A DNA stretch of 61,396 bases from Phytomonas francai (Eukaryota > Euglenozoa > Kinetoplastea > Trypanosomatida > Trypanosomatidae). The notes beneath the pieces are model-generated. The model saw only the letters and a list, made by a program, of their open reading frames with translations. It was not told the origin of the DNA and did not search any database. This document shows, one piece after another, positions 50,690-60,138 of the stretch. The stretch lies in the NCBI GenBank assembly GCA_001766655.1, contig MJCC01000008.1, forward strand, positions 698,337 to 759,732, read 5' to 3'. The position numbers were made by a program, and so were the translations under genes. The stretch's first letter is position 1; each line of letters begins with the position of its first letter.

Positions 50690-51560
50690 TGTGTATTGAA
50701 AGCTCAACCAGCTCAAGTACCATTATTTCGGATATGTACTATTCTCTAAGAGAAGGGGCCACCTTTTGCTGAGGTAATCCCACACCTCTGCAAAACGACA
50801 ACGATAAATATTAACCTTGTCTGTCTCAACAGCATACAGTGCCCGCAAAAGTTTTTCGGTGCTATTTGAAAAGTGGCCCCTACCATCCTTAGGATATTGT
50901 ATTGATAGAAAAGTCGTTCTCCTAAATGCATATTGACTTCGCATACTAAAATCCGCTCATGGATGCGATCTTGGTGCATACTTCTTGATCTAACAAACAA
51001 TTTCTCTTAGCTTGGGGGGAACCAAAGCGAGAACAAGAAAACTATGTGCGTTTACATGAACGAGAAGGGGTTATGTAATCAGCAGTATTCTAGGGCAAAA
51101 CAGAAATATTGCTTTCCTTTTTGCATTTTGTATAAATAGTAGGATTGGAGTATAGTTTGTTGAATTATCATCTGTTTTATTAACATGAAAATTCGTTCCG
51201 ATATCGATAATGTGAACTTCCTGATCTCAAAAATGAGTGTCATGCCTTTCCGTCCCGTCAAGATGAAATCTCGAGACAAAATGAAACAGAAAAAAATGCT
51301 CTAGTGTGTTGATCGAGAAAAGAATATTAAAGAAAAATACTTCCAAAAAATTATACTACTTAGTTCCCCTTTTGATATCATTTACTTACTCTTCTCCTTA
51401 ATACCATTTATTCCTCTTAGTCACACCGAAGAGCTGGCTTTGTCTGGAAGTACTTTTTTCTTGCTTTTATTATTCAGGAAATAGGATTCAAGAGTGTGTA
51501 TTTGCTTTTAAAAAAATTATTAAAAAAAATTAAGGTCGGATAAATTTTCTATAAAGATCC

Positions 51561-51596
51561 TAATACTTTTTGTTTTCTTTTTACTCCTTCATAAAG
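51561..51596 (+). promoter_or_regulatory. Predicted trans-splice acceptor
   Basis: The tract tttttgttttctttttactc followed by cttcataaag ends with AG at 51595-51596, 24 bases before the ATG at 51621. Confidence 0.5.
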
Positions 51597-51620
51597 ATTC
51601 GTGTTGTGTGTTTTTAATCC

Positions 51621-54600
51621 ATGGGAGCAGCGCCTAGTCGAGAAACACACCGTCATGGACTGTTTCTCGTACCTCAATGCAACTACAACAAAAAGCAAGA
51701 TATTGTGATGATCCCCCTCACGCGGGAGTTCTTCCCGAGCCCGGACTGCCCATTATTCGTGCAATTCCACGAAGCCCGCTGTAGTGCGGCCGTGAACTAC
51801 TACTTCCGCCGCCCTGGTAATCCCGGCGATCTCAGCCGTATCCCAAACTACGCCGACGCGTACCGTGAGGAGAATGATAAGGCAGAAAACCCCGAGGAGG
51901 AAGATATTTTATCACCATCGCACGGTGATGAAAACGATCTCGTTAATAGAGGTGGCCGCGCACCTGGCAAAGATACTAAGAAGGGAGTAGAGCAGACGGC
52001 CTCTGGCGCTGAAGAATTTATAGGTACCGCTAGTGAGTGGGAGGCCACAAAGGTGGGGGCCAGCTCATACCCTTCGCGTGAGGCTTTGTATCATGGTGTA
52101 ATTGAATCCATCGAGGAGACCCTTTTCGACACTGATCAGGAGATGCGAGAGGCGTACGCGAAAGAACGCGCCTATGCATACGAAAACTACGGAACGCAGG
52201 GGGCCAAGCGACGCAAGGTGCTACCGGTGATGTGTGCGGTGGCCTTTCGCCACGAAATTAGCAAGACACCCACTTCCGGCGAGGTGGCCTCGCCGTCCGC
52301 GGCCCATCCCATGCTCAGCAGTGGGGTGAACATGGGAAACTGCATCGTGAACATAGTCGGTTGCTTTGGCTTTGTCCCCGTTCAGGACGAGGTCGAGGCC
52401 GCCCAACAGGAGGGCTTCCCCACGGAGCTGGGGACGCTGTTGGGGTCGTCGGTGCGGGTCCCACCGCAGAAGCCAGACTCGCACACCAGCAGCGAGTGCA
52501 GCAGCCACTCCCCAGCGACGTCATTGCCGAGCATCATGCATGTCAGCGGCCATTCAATCCTCGGCCGCGCGAACAGGTTCGGGATCGACGGGAGGGGCGG
52601 CGATTTGCCCATGACCTTGCCAGCGTCGGCGGCCGCTCCGCTGGCGGCGATGGTCTTTCTCACCAAGTCGGCCGGGGAGCAGAAGCTCTCACACGTCACG
52701 TATGTCGCCGCGTCGACGTACTACTTCCAGATGATCCAGGCCGGGGTCATCTCCCGGCGCTGCAGCTTTTCGTCCTCGGGGATGGGCTCCTTCGGCGGGT
52801 ACTACAACGCGGGCCCCGGGTGGGAGGGGGGGGGGGGCCTGTCGTACAGCCCCCCGCCGGACTACCTCCCGCCGCTCGAGATGTTCAGCTTCTCGAGCCT
52901 CATCACGAACATCCCGGTGCNGGGGGGGGGGGGGGGGGCCTGTCGTACAGCCCCCCGCCGGACTACCTCCCGCCGCTCGAGATGTTCAGCTTCTCGAGCC
53001 TCATCACGAACATCCCGGTGCTGTCCTTCCTCTACGAGATGAAGTACCGCTGGGGGTACCTTGGCGTGCTGCGCTCCGGCACCCCGACGGCGCCCGGGAG
53101 CCTGGAGGGGAGCACGGTGTCCCTCCGCGGCGGCCGGGGCCCGCGGGGGGGGCGGCACGTGTACGCCCCCGGCGGCGGCGGCGGCGGCCCCCCCCCCTTC
53201 CGGCGGTGGGGCATGGGCAACCACAGCTCCGGCGGCCTCTCGATCGTCGTCCCGGACGGCGGGCAGGACGTCACGGACGAGATGGAGATGTGGATCACGC
53301 CGGACCAGATGATCCACGGCCGCATCTCCAGCAGCCTCGCCGCGCGGCTCTGCTGGTCGCTGGTGGAGCGGCCCGACGTCATCCAGGAGCGGGTGCTGCA
53401 GCTGCCGAGCCAGGAGACGGGGTACTGGCGGTACCGCGGCCTCGTCGACCGCGCCCACCCCCCGCCCCTCCCCAGCGCGCTCACGCCGATCGACCCCAAG
53501 GACGTCTACGTCGTGAGCAGCGATGTCCTGCGCGGGTTCGACGAGGGCGATATCCTCCGCTTCGACGCGGCGCGGAAGGTCTGGTTTGTCGACTACTCCA
53601 TCCCTCTCGAGGGCGTCGTGCTCGCGGCGATGCGGCCGCACTGCAAACGCGCGCGGGAGTCCGATCCACAGGACCCCGGCTGGGTGACCCGCCTCGTGCC
53701 CGTCGAGGAGGTGGCGGGTGGCAAGGGCCGAGGAGGTGGCATGAGCAGCACGTTCCCGGTCCCCCCACCGACGCCCGAGCAGGCGGCCATAATGGAGGCC
53801 AACCCTGGTCGCTATAAACTCGTGCACGAGTCGATGGGAAATTTTTACGTGTATCGCTTCAAACACGACGGGACGACGTACTACCACGGCACTGTCCCCG
53901 ATTTCGCCAACCCCAAAAAAAAACAGCCTCTACCAACAATCGCCCCCCTAGATTCGATAGACATCGACTCATCCTCTGAGCTGCCGGCCACCACCCACCT
54001 AAACGCTTCAGTCACCTCTGACGAGAATCCTGTTAAAAAGGTCAATCATTCCTCAGGACCCCCTGCAGAGACGGCACCGACGGTGTCACCGTATAAGGTG
54101 ACTAGCACGCCCTCGGCAAGTGGACAAGTCCGAAAGTCGATTCTCAACGCGCTCTTTTTAGATCCCCAGTCCGCCAGGGACGACCCGGCGCCCGTCCCTG
54201 GCGCGAACTTCACGCCGACCGTGGGCAACGACGGCGTGAAAAGCGTCTTCCCTCGCCCCGCATGCCGTCAAGACTACCTCGCGAATCGGGTCACCTCGGC
54301 CGCCCTAGATGCCGCGCGGAGCCTCATGCGGAACCTCTACAGCTACGCCTACAACTTCTCCGCGAGCACCGCGCCGTTGGCGAGCGCGGCGAACCCCCCT
54401 AGGGAGACGTCCGCGCGGGAGCCCACCCCCGTGGAGGGCGGAAGGGCTGGTTTGACGATAACGACGCCTTCGAACGCCGCCGCGGGGGTGCCGGCGTCGC
54501 CGGTGCGCCAGCTCCACGTGCCTCCCAGCAGCGAAGGGAGCCTCTTAGACGTTTTCGACATGAACGGGACGGCCGTGTCGGATGGCACGCCCTCTCAAAT

Positions 54601-54724
54601 GAATCTCCAACTCACGCAACCCCCAAAGCGGTACACGGAGAGAGGAAGCTACGTGTGGGATTGGCGCCGGGTCAAGTCGGACACGGTCGGGGATACGGAA
54701 GAGGCAAATCCACAGAATGAATGA
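51621..54724 (+). CDS. Tandem MGAAPS family, member 2: probable N-myristoylated protein (assembly duplication inside)
   Basis: The gene starts MGAAPSRETHRHG and shares with member 1 the blocks LTREFFPSPDCPLF, FLTKSAG with VTYVAASTYY, TNIPVLSFLYEM, the WITP-containing helix region, HCKRARESDPQDPGWV and YYHGTVPDFANPK. Compared with member 1 it has an extra Glu-rich segment near residues 85-130 and a long low-complexity C-terminal tail. A single N at 52921 separates two identical 83-nt copies, at 52838-52920 and 52939-53021, each preceded by a G-run (12 and 17 bases). Dropping one copy (101 nt) gives one uninterrupted frame of exactly 1001 codons including the stop, so the gene is probably intact. 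The middle (about 52260-53760) is extremely GC-rich. There is no known domain or membrane helix. Function unknown. Confidence 0.72.
52826..53021. repeat. Assembly-type tandem duplication around a poly(G) run and one N
   Basis: Two identical 83-nt copies are offset by 101 bases. The left copy follows 12 G, the right copy follows N plus 17 G. This is what results when two contig ends overlap but are not merged because the homopolymer lengths differ. Confidence 0.9.
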
Positions 54725-55609
54725 AACGAAATGCCGGTAAAGGCGTGCTTGACAAAATGTAACAAAAATCAAAAGAAGATGCAAGATTTTGAAAAAAAAA
54801 TAGAAACGGAAGTATTCGGAGAATCGTTAAATTTCTCATGACACGACGGCCATTGCCCAGCGTACAGAGTATGGTCCTAGATTTGTAATTCGAATTTGGT
54901 TTATCTTGATCATTTTAAACAGGACTCCCATAGAATAATGAAATGGTTTCTCCAGCAATAGCTGTGGAGAACGATTACACAATATATGGTGCATGAACCC
55001 CTATTCTTCGGATATGCTAATATAGACCCGTGAAGCTGGTAGCCCCATCACGATGCTGGTACTCCCTACCTTGCGTTGTGTAGGGTGTAGTGAATAGAGA
55101 CTAAATGCTTACAATCATCCTATTGTGCGTTAAGTTGTGGAGGTGGCTGCTACGACGAGCAATTCAAGGCGTGATTCTGGGCGTTACACAGGGATTAGAT
55201 TTTCTCTTGTAACTTCCCTTTAATAGTAAAAACGTCATTGTGCGGTCGTACAGGCATACGCTTATCGTGATCACTTTCCAACACACACAACATTTCAGAT
55301 GATTTCATGATGCGTGCAACTTTTTCGGAAAAAAAAATGCCTTTCCTAAATAAATATTATATATCTATAATTCAAACAATTTATCCTAATGGTTTTTGTA
55401 CTGAATGAGTCATATGCTTTGTAATTTATTATTAATAAACAACTCAATACGTGGCGCACCATACCAGCATGCTCCGTTTAGGGATGTTATCATAAATTTC
55501 TTTGACTCCAAACTTTTCTTTCATCGATGGCTAATTATTATTTCCCTTTTTCAGATAGACATCATATCCCTACGCTGAGAAGGTGCACCCTGCGAAAGTA
55601 GTACTGTCT
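54725..55609. other. Spacer upstream of the RPAP1-like gene
   Basis: The spacer is AT-rich and without a gene. The tract attatttccctttttcag ends in CAG at 55552-55554, 56 bases before the ATG at 55610, a good acceptor. Confidence 0.45.
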
Positions 55610-58600
55610 ATGAATCCACCAGAATTGGGGGCAGTTGTCTTGGGTGACATCGTTGAGCGTAATTTTGAGGACAATGATAGCCCTCCTAGCGGGGGAGCTC
55701 ACGCGAACCCCTCACAACCCGTGGGAGCCCTGCAAAGGAGGCCCTTTCCTCGCTACATCCCAGGCGTGCAATATGGCCTAGGCAGTCGTGCGGGTCCGTC
55801 AAACGCACCCAGCGCGATCGGGCCCTCTCCAGAGGCTCACGCACGTGTGTACAGCGCGCACGTACAGCCTGAAGACCCCTTTGATGGGGTTCCAGCCGCC
55901 CACGCGCGCGAGCGTTCTTTCCGGGACGCGGCCGGAAGGAACCCTTTAGCAGGGGATTCCGGCGGCGGGGGGGAAGGGGCAACTTTTCTGCCTGTGGGCG
56001 GCAGTGCGGCCTCCATGGCGCTCCCCAACGTCGCCCACCACTGGCGGCCGGATGAATTTCGCATGCTCTACCACGGCTACTATCAGAAACCCCTACCGGC
56101 GCGGGTGATCGAAGGGCTTTCGCTGCCGGAGCTAAGGGCATCAACGGACGGCCTTGCCGGAGGCGTGGTGGCGCCGACGGGAGAGGCATTTTTTAACGAA
56201 TTGTTTCGTTGCCTGCGGAGTACGGTGCGGCGGCATCAATACCTCGCACTCCACGCGCTTCTCCTCCATCTTTGGTATGCGACGGACGAGGAGGTGGGCC
56301 ATTCGCCTGCGGCCATTTCTCAGCCTCAACCGGATGTCTCTCTGAAGGAGCGATGTGTGCGCGGCCCGGATTGTGGTGCTTTTATTTTTTTCGTGCTCGA
56401 GGTGCTATCCACGGCAGCGCACCCTACGACCTGCCAGCTGGCGGCGGCATGCCTGCTGATGCTGCTCCGGCAGGAGAAGGATGAGTTTGTGGAGGTGATG
56501 GGTGAGATCGGGGCTCCTCTGAGCGACCCCCTCGAAGATGCCGAGGGGTCGGAGGAACCCCAAGAAGGGCATTCAGCCAGCAACGATGCTTCAAAAAATG
56601 CCAAAACAAGGCAAGAAGGTCGTGGAGATGCATCAGGGGGGAGCGCGGATGGGTTCGAAATGCCTTTTGAGGAGATTTCAGAACTGTTGCGTGACGACGG
56701 CGACCGCAAGATTGGGCTTGAGAAGATGGGTTACACAAATCGTATCATGATGGCCATGCAGATACTTCTCATTGAGCCGGCCCCCTCCGCTTCCTCTACA
56801 GTTCGAGCGGGGGAGGACTTCGGCGTGGCCTTGGAAGAAAAAGCGTTTGACCTTGAACAGCTGTGGATTCAGCTTCTCCTGTGTGGGGATATCAGCTCGC
56901 CTCGCGTGGCGCGACGCGTCGCCGAGGATCCCGCCTTCGCCACGTGGACAAAACTGCGGCTCCAACAGGTAGTTCTTGGGGAGAGGCCAATGGCGAACCT
57001 AACGCACGATCTGCTCCTGTGGTATCGTCTGATGCGCGCTCCGGCGGCCGGGAGGGCGCTCCTTCGGTCCTCGTCCTCTTTAGGTGACTACGATCCGTGG
57101 GGGTTGTTTGTGATCCTTGCGTGTACCGTGAAGCCGTCGGAGGGGTTATCGATCAACACGGTTAAAGCCCTGGCGCTAACATTTATGATCGTGCGTGAGA
57201 TGGTACGGCATGGGCTTGCCGGTGAGGTGCTTCGCGATGTCAGTGAGGCGCTCCTGACGGACGGCCTGCGGGTGGGGGCGGCAATGATTCTGGAAATGTG
57301 GGTTTTAGCGGCGGAGCAGCGGCCGATACCTGCAGGGAAAGAACGAGGGCGGAATCGCCTTTACTCTGGTTTAAATGTAGACTCTGGGAATCTTAAAATG
57401 GAAGAAACCTATTTTCATGAAGTCGCGTTATCCGCGATGGAGTTGTGTCGGTCTTCCAAAACGGCGCCGTCGTCCGAGCAGGAGGATGGCGCGCGGCAGG
57501 CCCTGCATTATCTGGAGGATGCAACCTGCAGGCACTATCTCGCGACGTACTTCACGACGCACCCAATCGACTGCCTCCGACTTCAGGGGTCGGTGGTGGA
57601 AACGCAGCAACACATGCAAGGCTTCCTCAGCCACTCTGTTCTACGCTCGGATTTACTCTCAGAATCTTTCCTCCGACTAAGCCTTCCCTTTTCGCGAGAA
57701 AAGCAACCTCCAGAAGCAATTAGACACATTGTAGTGAAGTGTTTGCGTCTACATGCGCACTCTCTGGAATGCCTAACGGGAGTAGCCGGCGAGAAGGTTG
57801 ACGACGCGGATGATTCAATGCATATTTTCCCCTCACGCCTTCCCGAGTTTACCCGAAAACAAAAAACATCGCTGCACTTACAGCTTGCACTGAAAGCCGT
57901 ACTTACGCATGCCAATACACGCCTAATTCACGCAATTGTGTGCGGCTTCCCTGCTATTAACAAAGACGCAATTGTGGGATATGTGGCATCTCTTAGCGCA
58001 AAGTATGTATCTGGCTGCCTGGGAATTCGAAACCACGCACAGTATCATCTCCTTCCCGATGAAGTGTGCACAGCCGTGGAGGTGATGCTACTCTTGCAAG
58101 AATTCACTGCTGTTGAAAGTACTAGCAAGAAGGATGGGGAGGGAGAAGATCGCAACATAGCAGGCAGCACCTACAGCCGTGATGCGCAGATGACGGCCCT
58201 GTTCGTACTGCAGAGCATTGCCATCACGAAGCATTGTCTGGATGCCCTACCGCGGGCAATCGTGTGTTTGCTCGGTGATCGCAGCGCATTGGAGCTTGAA
58301 ATCGAAACCCATGGTGAGCCGTTGGTTCTGTTGGGCAGAGCACTGCAGAACGGCGTAGAAACCGCCTCCAACGGAGGGGGAGGGGGAACGCAAGGCCTTT
58401 CTGTCGCTTGGGCGCCCCGCTCGTGGGCGATCGCGCCGCTTTACGACGATTCCTTCACGCACAAGGCACTGTGGGCATCCTGGCTGCGCCGGCTGCTCCG
58501 GCTTCACCAGGACGTCAAGAACGTGCTCGGATGGGAAGTGCTGCTCAGCCATACGCTGCTGTGGGTGCTCCCACGGCGGCAGGAGCTCTTTTCGAATGGC

Positions 58601-59377
58601 TCCATCCCCTTCAACAACGGCGATGGCAGAAATGAGGGTCTAGTTGCGGTGCCTGGGAATGCAGGGAACTCATCCCCCGATGCCACGGCAAGTGCCCTGG
58701 TTGGTCTCGTAATTGACCTTGCGGGGCTGTTGCTTTCACCGGCGGTGCGCGAGTCTGGGTTTTCGTTTGCGGCCTCTGAAACGCTGGGAATTGCACTACG
58801 CGCGTTCACCAACCCCGAGGCAGAGGACGGTCTGCCATGGCCTCTCGCGGTGGCGTTGGCGCTGACGGCGACACGCTGCTCCCCTTCAACAGCGCTCGTG
58901 GCGGCGCGTATGCTGCTGGTAACGCCGCTTATTCCTCACTCAGGGCGGCCGTTGACGAGTGCAGACCTACAAGACATCGCTCAGCTTCAGCTGTTGGACG
59001 GGCTTCTTCTCTGGAAGACATGCCGTTTGGAGTGCAAGACGCCACGCTGGAGCCTAGAGGAGATGGTTTCTTTGGCTCAGCTGCTGGGAGTTCTTTTAGC
59101 AGGGTCCGATGGGGAGTCTAAGGATGCGATGACGTCAGAGGTGTTTTCTGTGGACAGCTGGTCGAGCCTCATCTCGGACGCTGAGGGCTTCCATGCGTGG
59201 TGTCTGTGCGCGTTGGCCGATGGTTTCTTCCATAAATTTCTCAACGAACGCCGAAGGGGGAGTAATCAAGGTGAGGGTGGCAAGTTGTTGAGCTTTATGG
59301 AAAGAATGGTATTACGGACTACCTTGGAGGAAGTTGGTTGGGAGCCAATGGTTTTGTGGCCACATCTGCAAGACTGA
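55610..59377 (+). CDS. RPAP1-like protein (RNA polymerase II-associated protein 1 family), large helical-repeat protein
   Basis: The 1255-residue protein starts MNPPELGAVVLGDIVERNFE. The short LGDIVERN element resembles the N-terminal RPAP1 motif. At about residues 146-215, HWRPDEFRMLYHGYYQK leads to LRASTDGLAGG and then to FFNELFRCLRSTVRRHQYLA. This last segment has the Leu-Arg-Ser-Thr-Val, then Gln, then Leu-Ala-Leu spacing of the RPAP1 C-terminal domain (called 'C-terminal' although it is followed by ARM/HEAT-like repeats). The rest is helical. The length fits (animal RPAP1 is near 1400). RPAP1 helps assemble or import RNA polymerase II in other eukaryotes. The frame upstream begins with GTG, so I chose ATG 55610. 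A different HEAT-repeat protein is the alternative. Confidence 0.5.
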   Translation: MNPPELGAVVLGDIVERNFEDNDSPPSGGAHANPSQPVGALQRRPFPRYIPGVQYGLGSRAGPSNAPSAIGPSPEAHARVYSAHVQPEDPFDGVPAAHARERSFRDAAGRNPLAGDSGGGGEGATFLPVGGSAASMALPNVAHHWRPDEFRMLYHGYYQKPLPARVIEGLSLPELRASTDGLAGGVVAPTGEAFFNELFRCLRSTVRRHQYLALHALLLHLWYATDEEVGHSPAAISQPQPDVSLKERCVRGPDCGAFIFFVLEVLSTAAHPTTCQLAAACLLMLLRQEKDEFVEVMGEIGAPLSDPLEDAEGSEEPQEGHSASNDASKNAKTRQEGRGDASGGSADGFEMPFEEISELLRDDGDRKIGLEKMGYTNRIMMAMQILLIEPAPSASSTVRAGEDFGVALEEKAFDLEQLWIQLLLCGDISSPRVARRVAEDPAFATWTKLRLQQVVLGERPMANLTHDLLLWYRLMRAPAAGRALLRSSSSLGDYDPWGLFVILACTVKPSEGLSINTVKALALTFMIVREMVRHGLAGEVLRDVSEALLTDGLRVGAAMILEMWVLAAEQRPIPAGKERGRNRLYSGLNVDSGNLKMEETYFHEVALSAMELCRSSKTAPSSEQEDGARQALHYLEDATCRHYLATYFTTHPIDCLRLQGSVVETQQHMQGFLSHSVLRSDLLSESFLRLSLPFSREKQPPEAIRHIVVKCLRLHAHSLECLTGVAGEKVDDADDSMHIFPSRLPEFTRKQKTSLHLQLALKAVLTHANTRLIHAIVCGFPAINKDAIVGYVASLSAKYVSGCLGIRNHAQYHLLPDEVCTAVEVMLLLQEFTAVESTSKKDGEGEDRNIAGSTYSRDAQMTALFVLQSIAITKHCLDALPRAIVCLLGDRSALELEIETHGEPLVLLGRALQNGVETASNGGGGGTQGLSVAWAPRSWAIAPLYDDSFTHKALWASWLRRLLRLHQDVKNVLGWEVLLSHTLLWVLPRRQELFSNGSIPFNNGDGRNEGLVAVPGNAGNSSPDATASALVGLVIDLAGLLLSPAVRESGFSFAASETLGIALRAFTNPEAEDGLPWPLAVALALTATRCSPSTALVAARMLLVTPLIPHSGRPLTSADLQDIAQLQLLDGLLLWKTCRLECKTPRWSLEEMVSLAQLLGVLLAGSDGESKDAMTSEVFSVDSWSSLISDAEGFHAWCLCALADGFFHKFLNERRRGSNQGEGGKLLSFMERMVLRTTLEEVGWEPMVLWPHLQD

Positions 59378-60138
59378 ATCTAACTCTGAAGGTAAAAGGT
59401 GTTTAAAATAAGGTAGCAGACCTCCAATTTAAGGTTTGTCTTTGGGGAGGAAAATCATCTAAAATAGCTTGATGTTTTCTAGTCTTTTTTTCAAGCATCT
59501 AAATGAGCATATTTATTCAACGCATGCGTTTTACTATTCCGAACCCTATAAATTTAACCTAAATGCTCATTTCCTCTACTACCCGAATTCCTCTCTAAAA
59601 CAGTCGCAACTCATTATTCATCCTGTGGTGTGAATGGCCCATCTTTCTATCACTGGTTGATTGTACACGCACACAAACCGTAAAGAGTGAGCCTCATGCA
59701 TAAGGCAGAGAATGTATAGAGAGAGTCAACCTTGTATCCAATCTTTTCGGACTTTTAGTATAATGGAAACAGGGAGGGGGGGGGGGGGGGGGGGGGGTCG
59801 ATGTTCGGGAGGGGCTATCTATTTTAATCGAAACCTGAACTATGTCCCTTTAAAAAAAAAAACGACGAAAAATATAATCTCGAAAAGATAATGCAACTAA
59901 AAAAAATTGAGGTTTTTTTTTTGTGCTAAGTACGAAGGATGCTCATGAAACTAACACCTATCGCATATGCTCCCTAATTTTATTTATTTTAACTTACTCT
60001 TCCTACTTTTAGAATGTATTTATAGGTTTTCTTTGGTGTCATCGAAGGGCCCAACCGAATTCCTCGTCGTAAACATCTTGAAAGTCGTATTTGTCGTTAG
60101 CTTATGGATTCGGACTCATCTAGACATCATATTCGTGG
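59378..60138. other. Spacer with poly(G) run
   Basis: A 22-base G-run lies at 59776-59797. Poly-A and poly-T runs follow (59851-59862 and 59910-59921). Pyrimidine-rich sequence at 59990-60012 (acttactcttcctactttta, then AG) is a candidate acceptor for the right-edge gene. Confidence 0.45.
59776..59797. repeat. Poly(G) run, 22 bases
   Basis: Uninterrupted G-run on the + strand in a spacer. The length may be approximate. Confidence 0.85.

Larger units (their letters stand above)
48132..51620. other. 3.5-kb AT-rich spacer between the MGAAPS paralogues
   Basis: This is the longest gene-free stretch. It contains a 22-base C-run (48246-48267), (TA)n at about 49793-49812, 50091-50105 and 50652-50685, and (GTT)n near 49853-49868. 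No coding frame longer than about 85 codons is seen, and those present lack support. Toward the right a pyrimidine tract (tttttgttttctttttactc) leads to AG at 51595-51596. Confidence 0.5.

Noticed and set aside
50723..51000. Small - strand ORFs in the 3.5-kb spacer
   Set aside because: They are below 85 codons, AT-rich, against the array direction and without recognisable content.
52862..53887. 341-codon ORF on the - strand
   Set aside because: It is the antisense of the second MGAAPS gene and crosses the assembly duplication.
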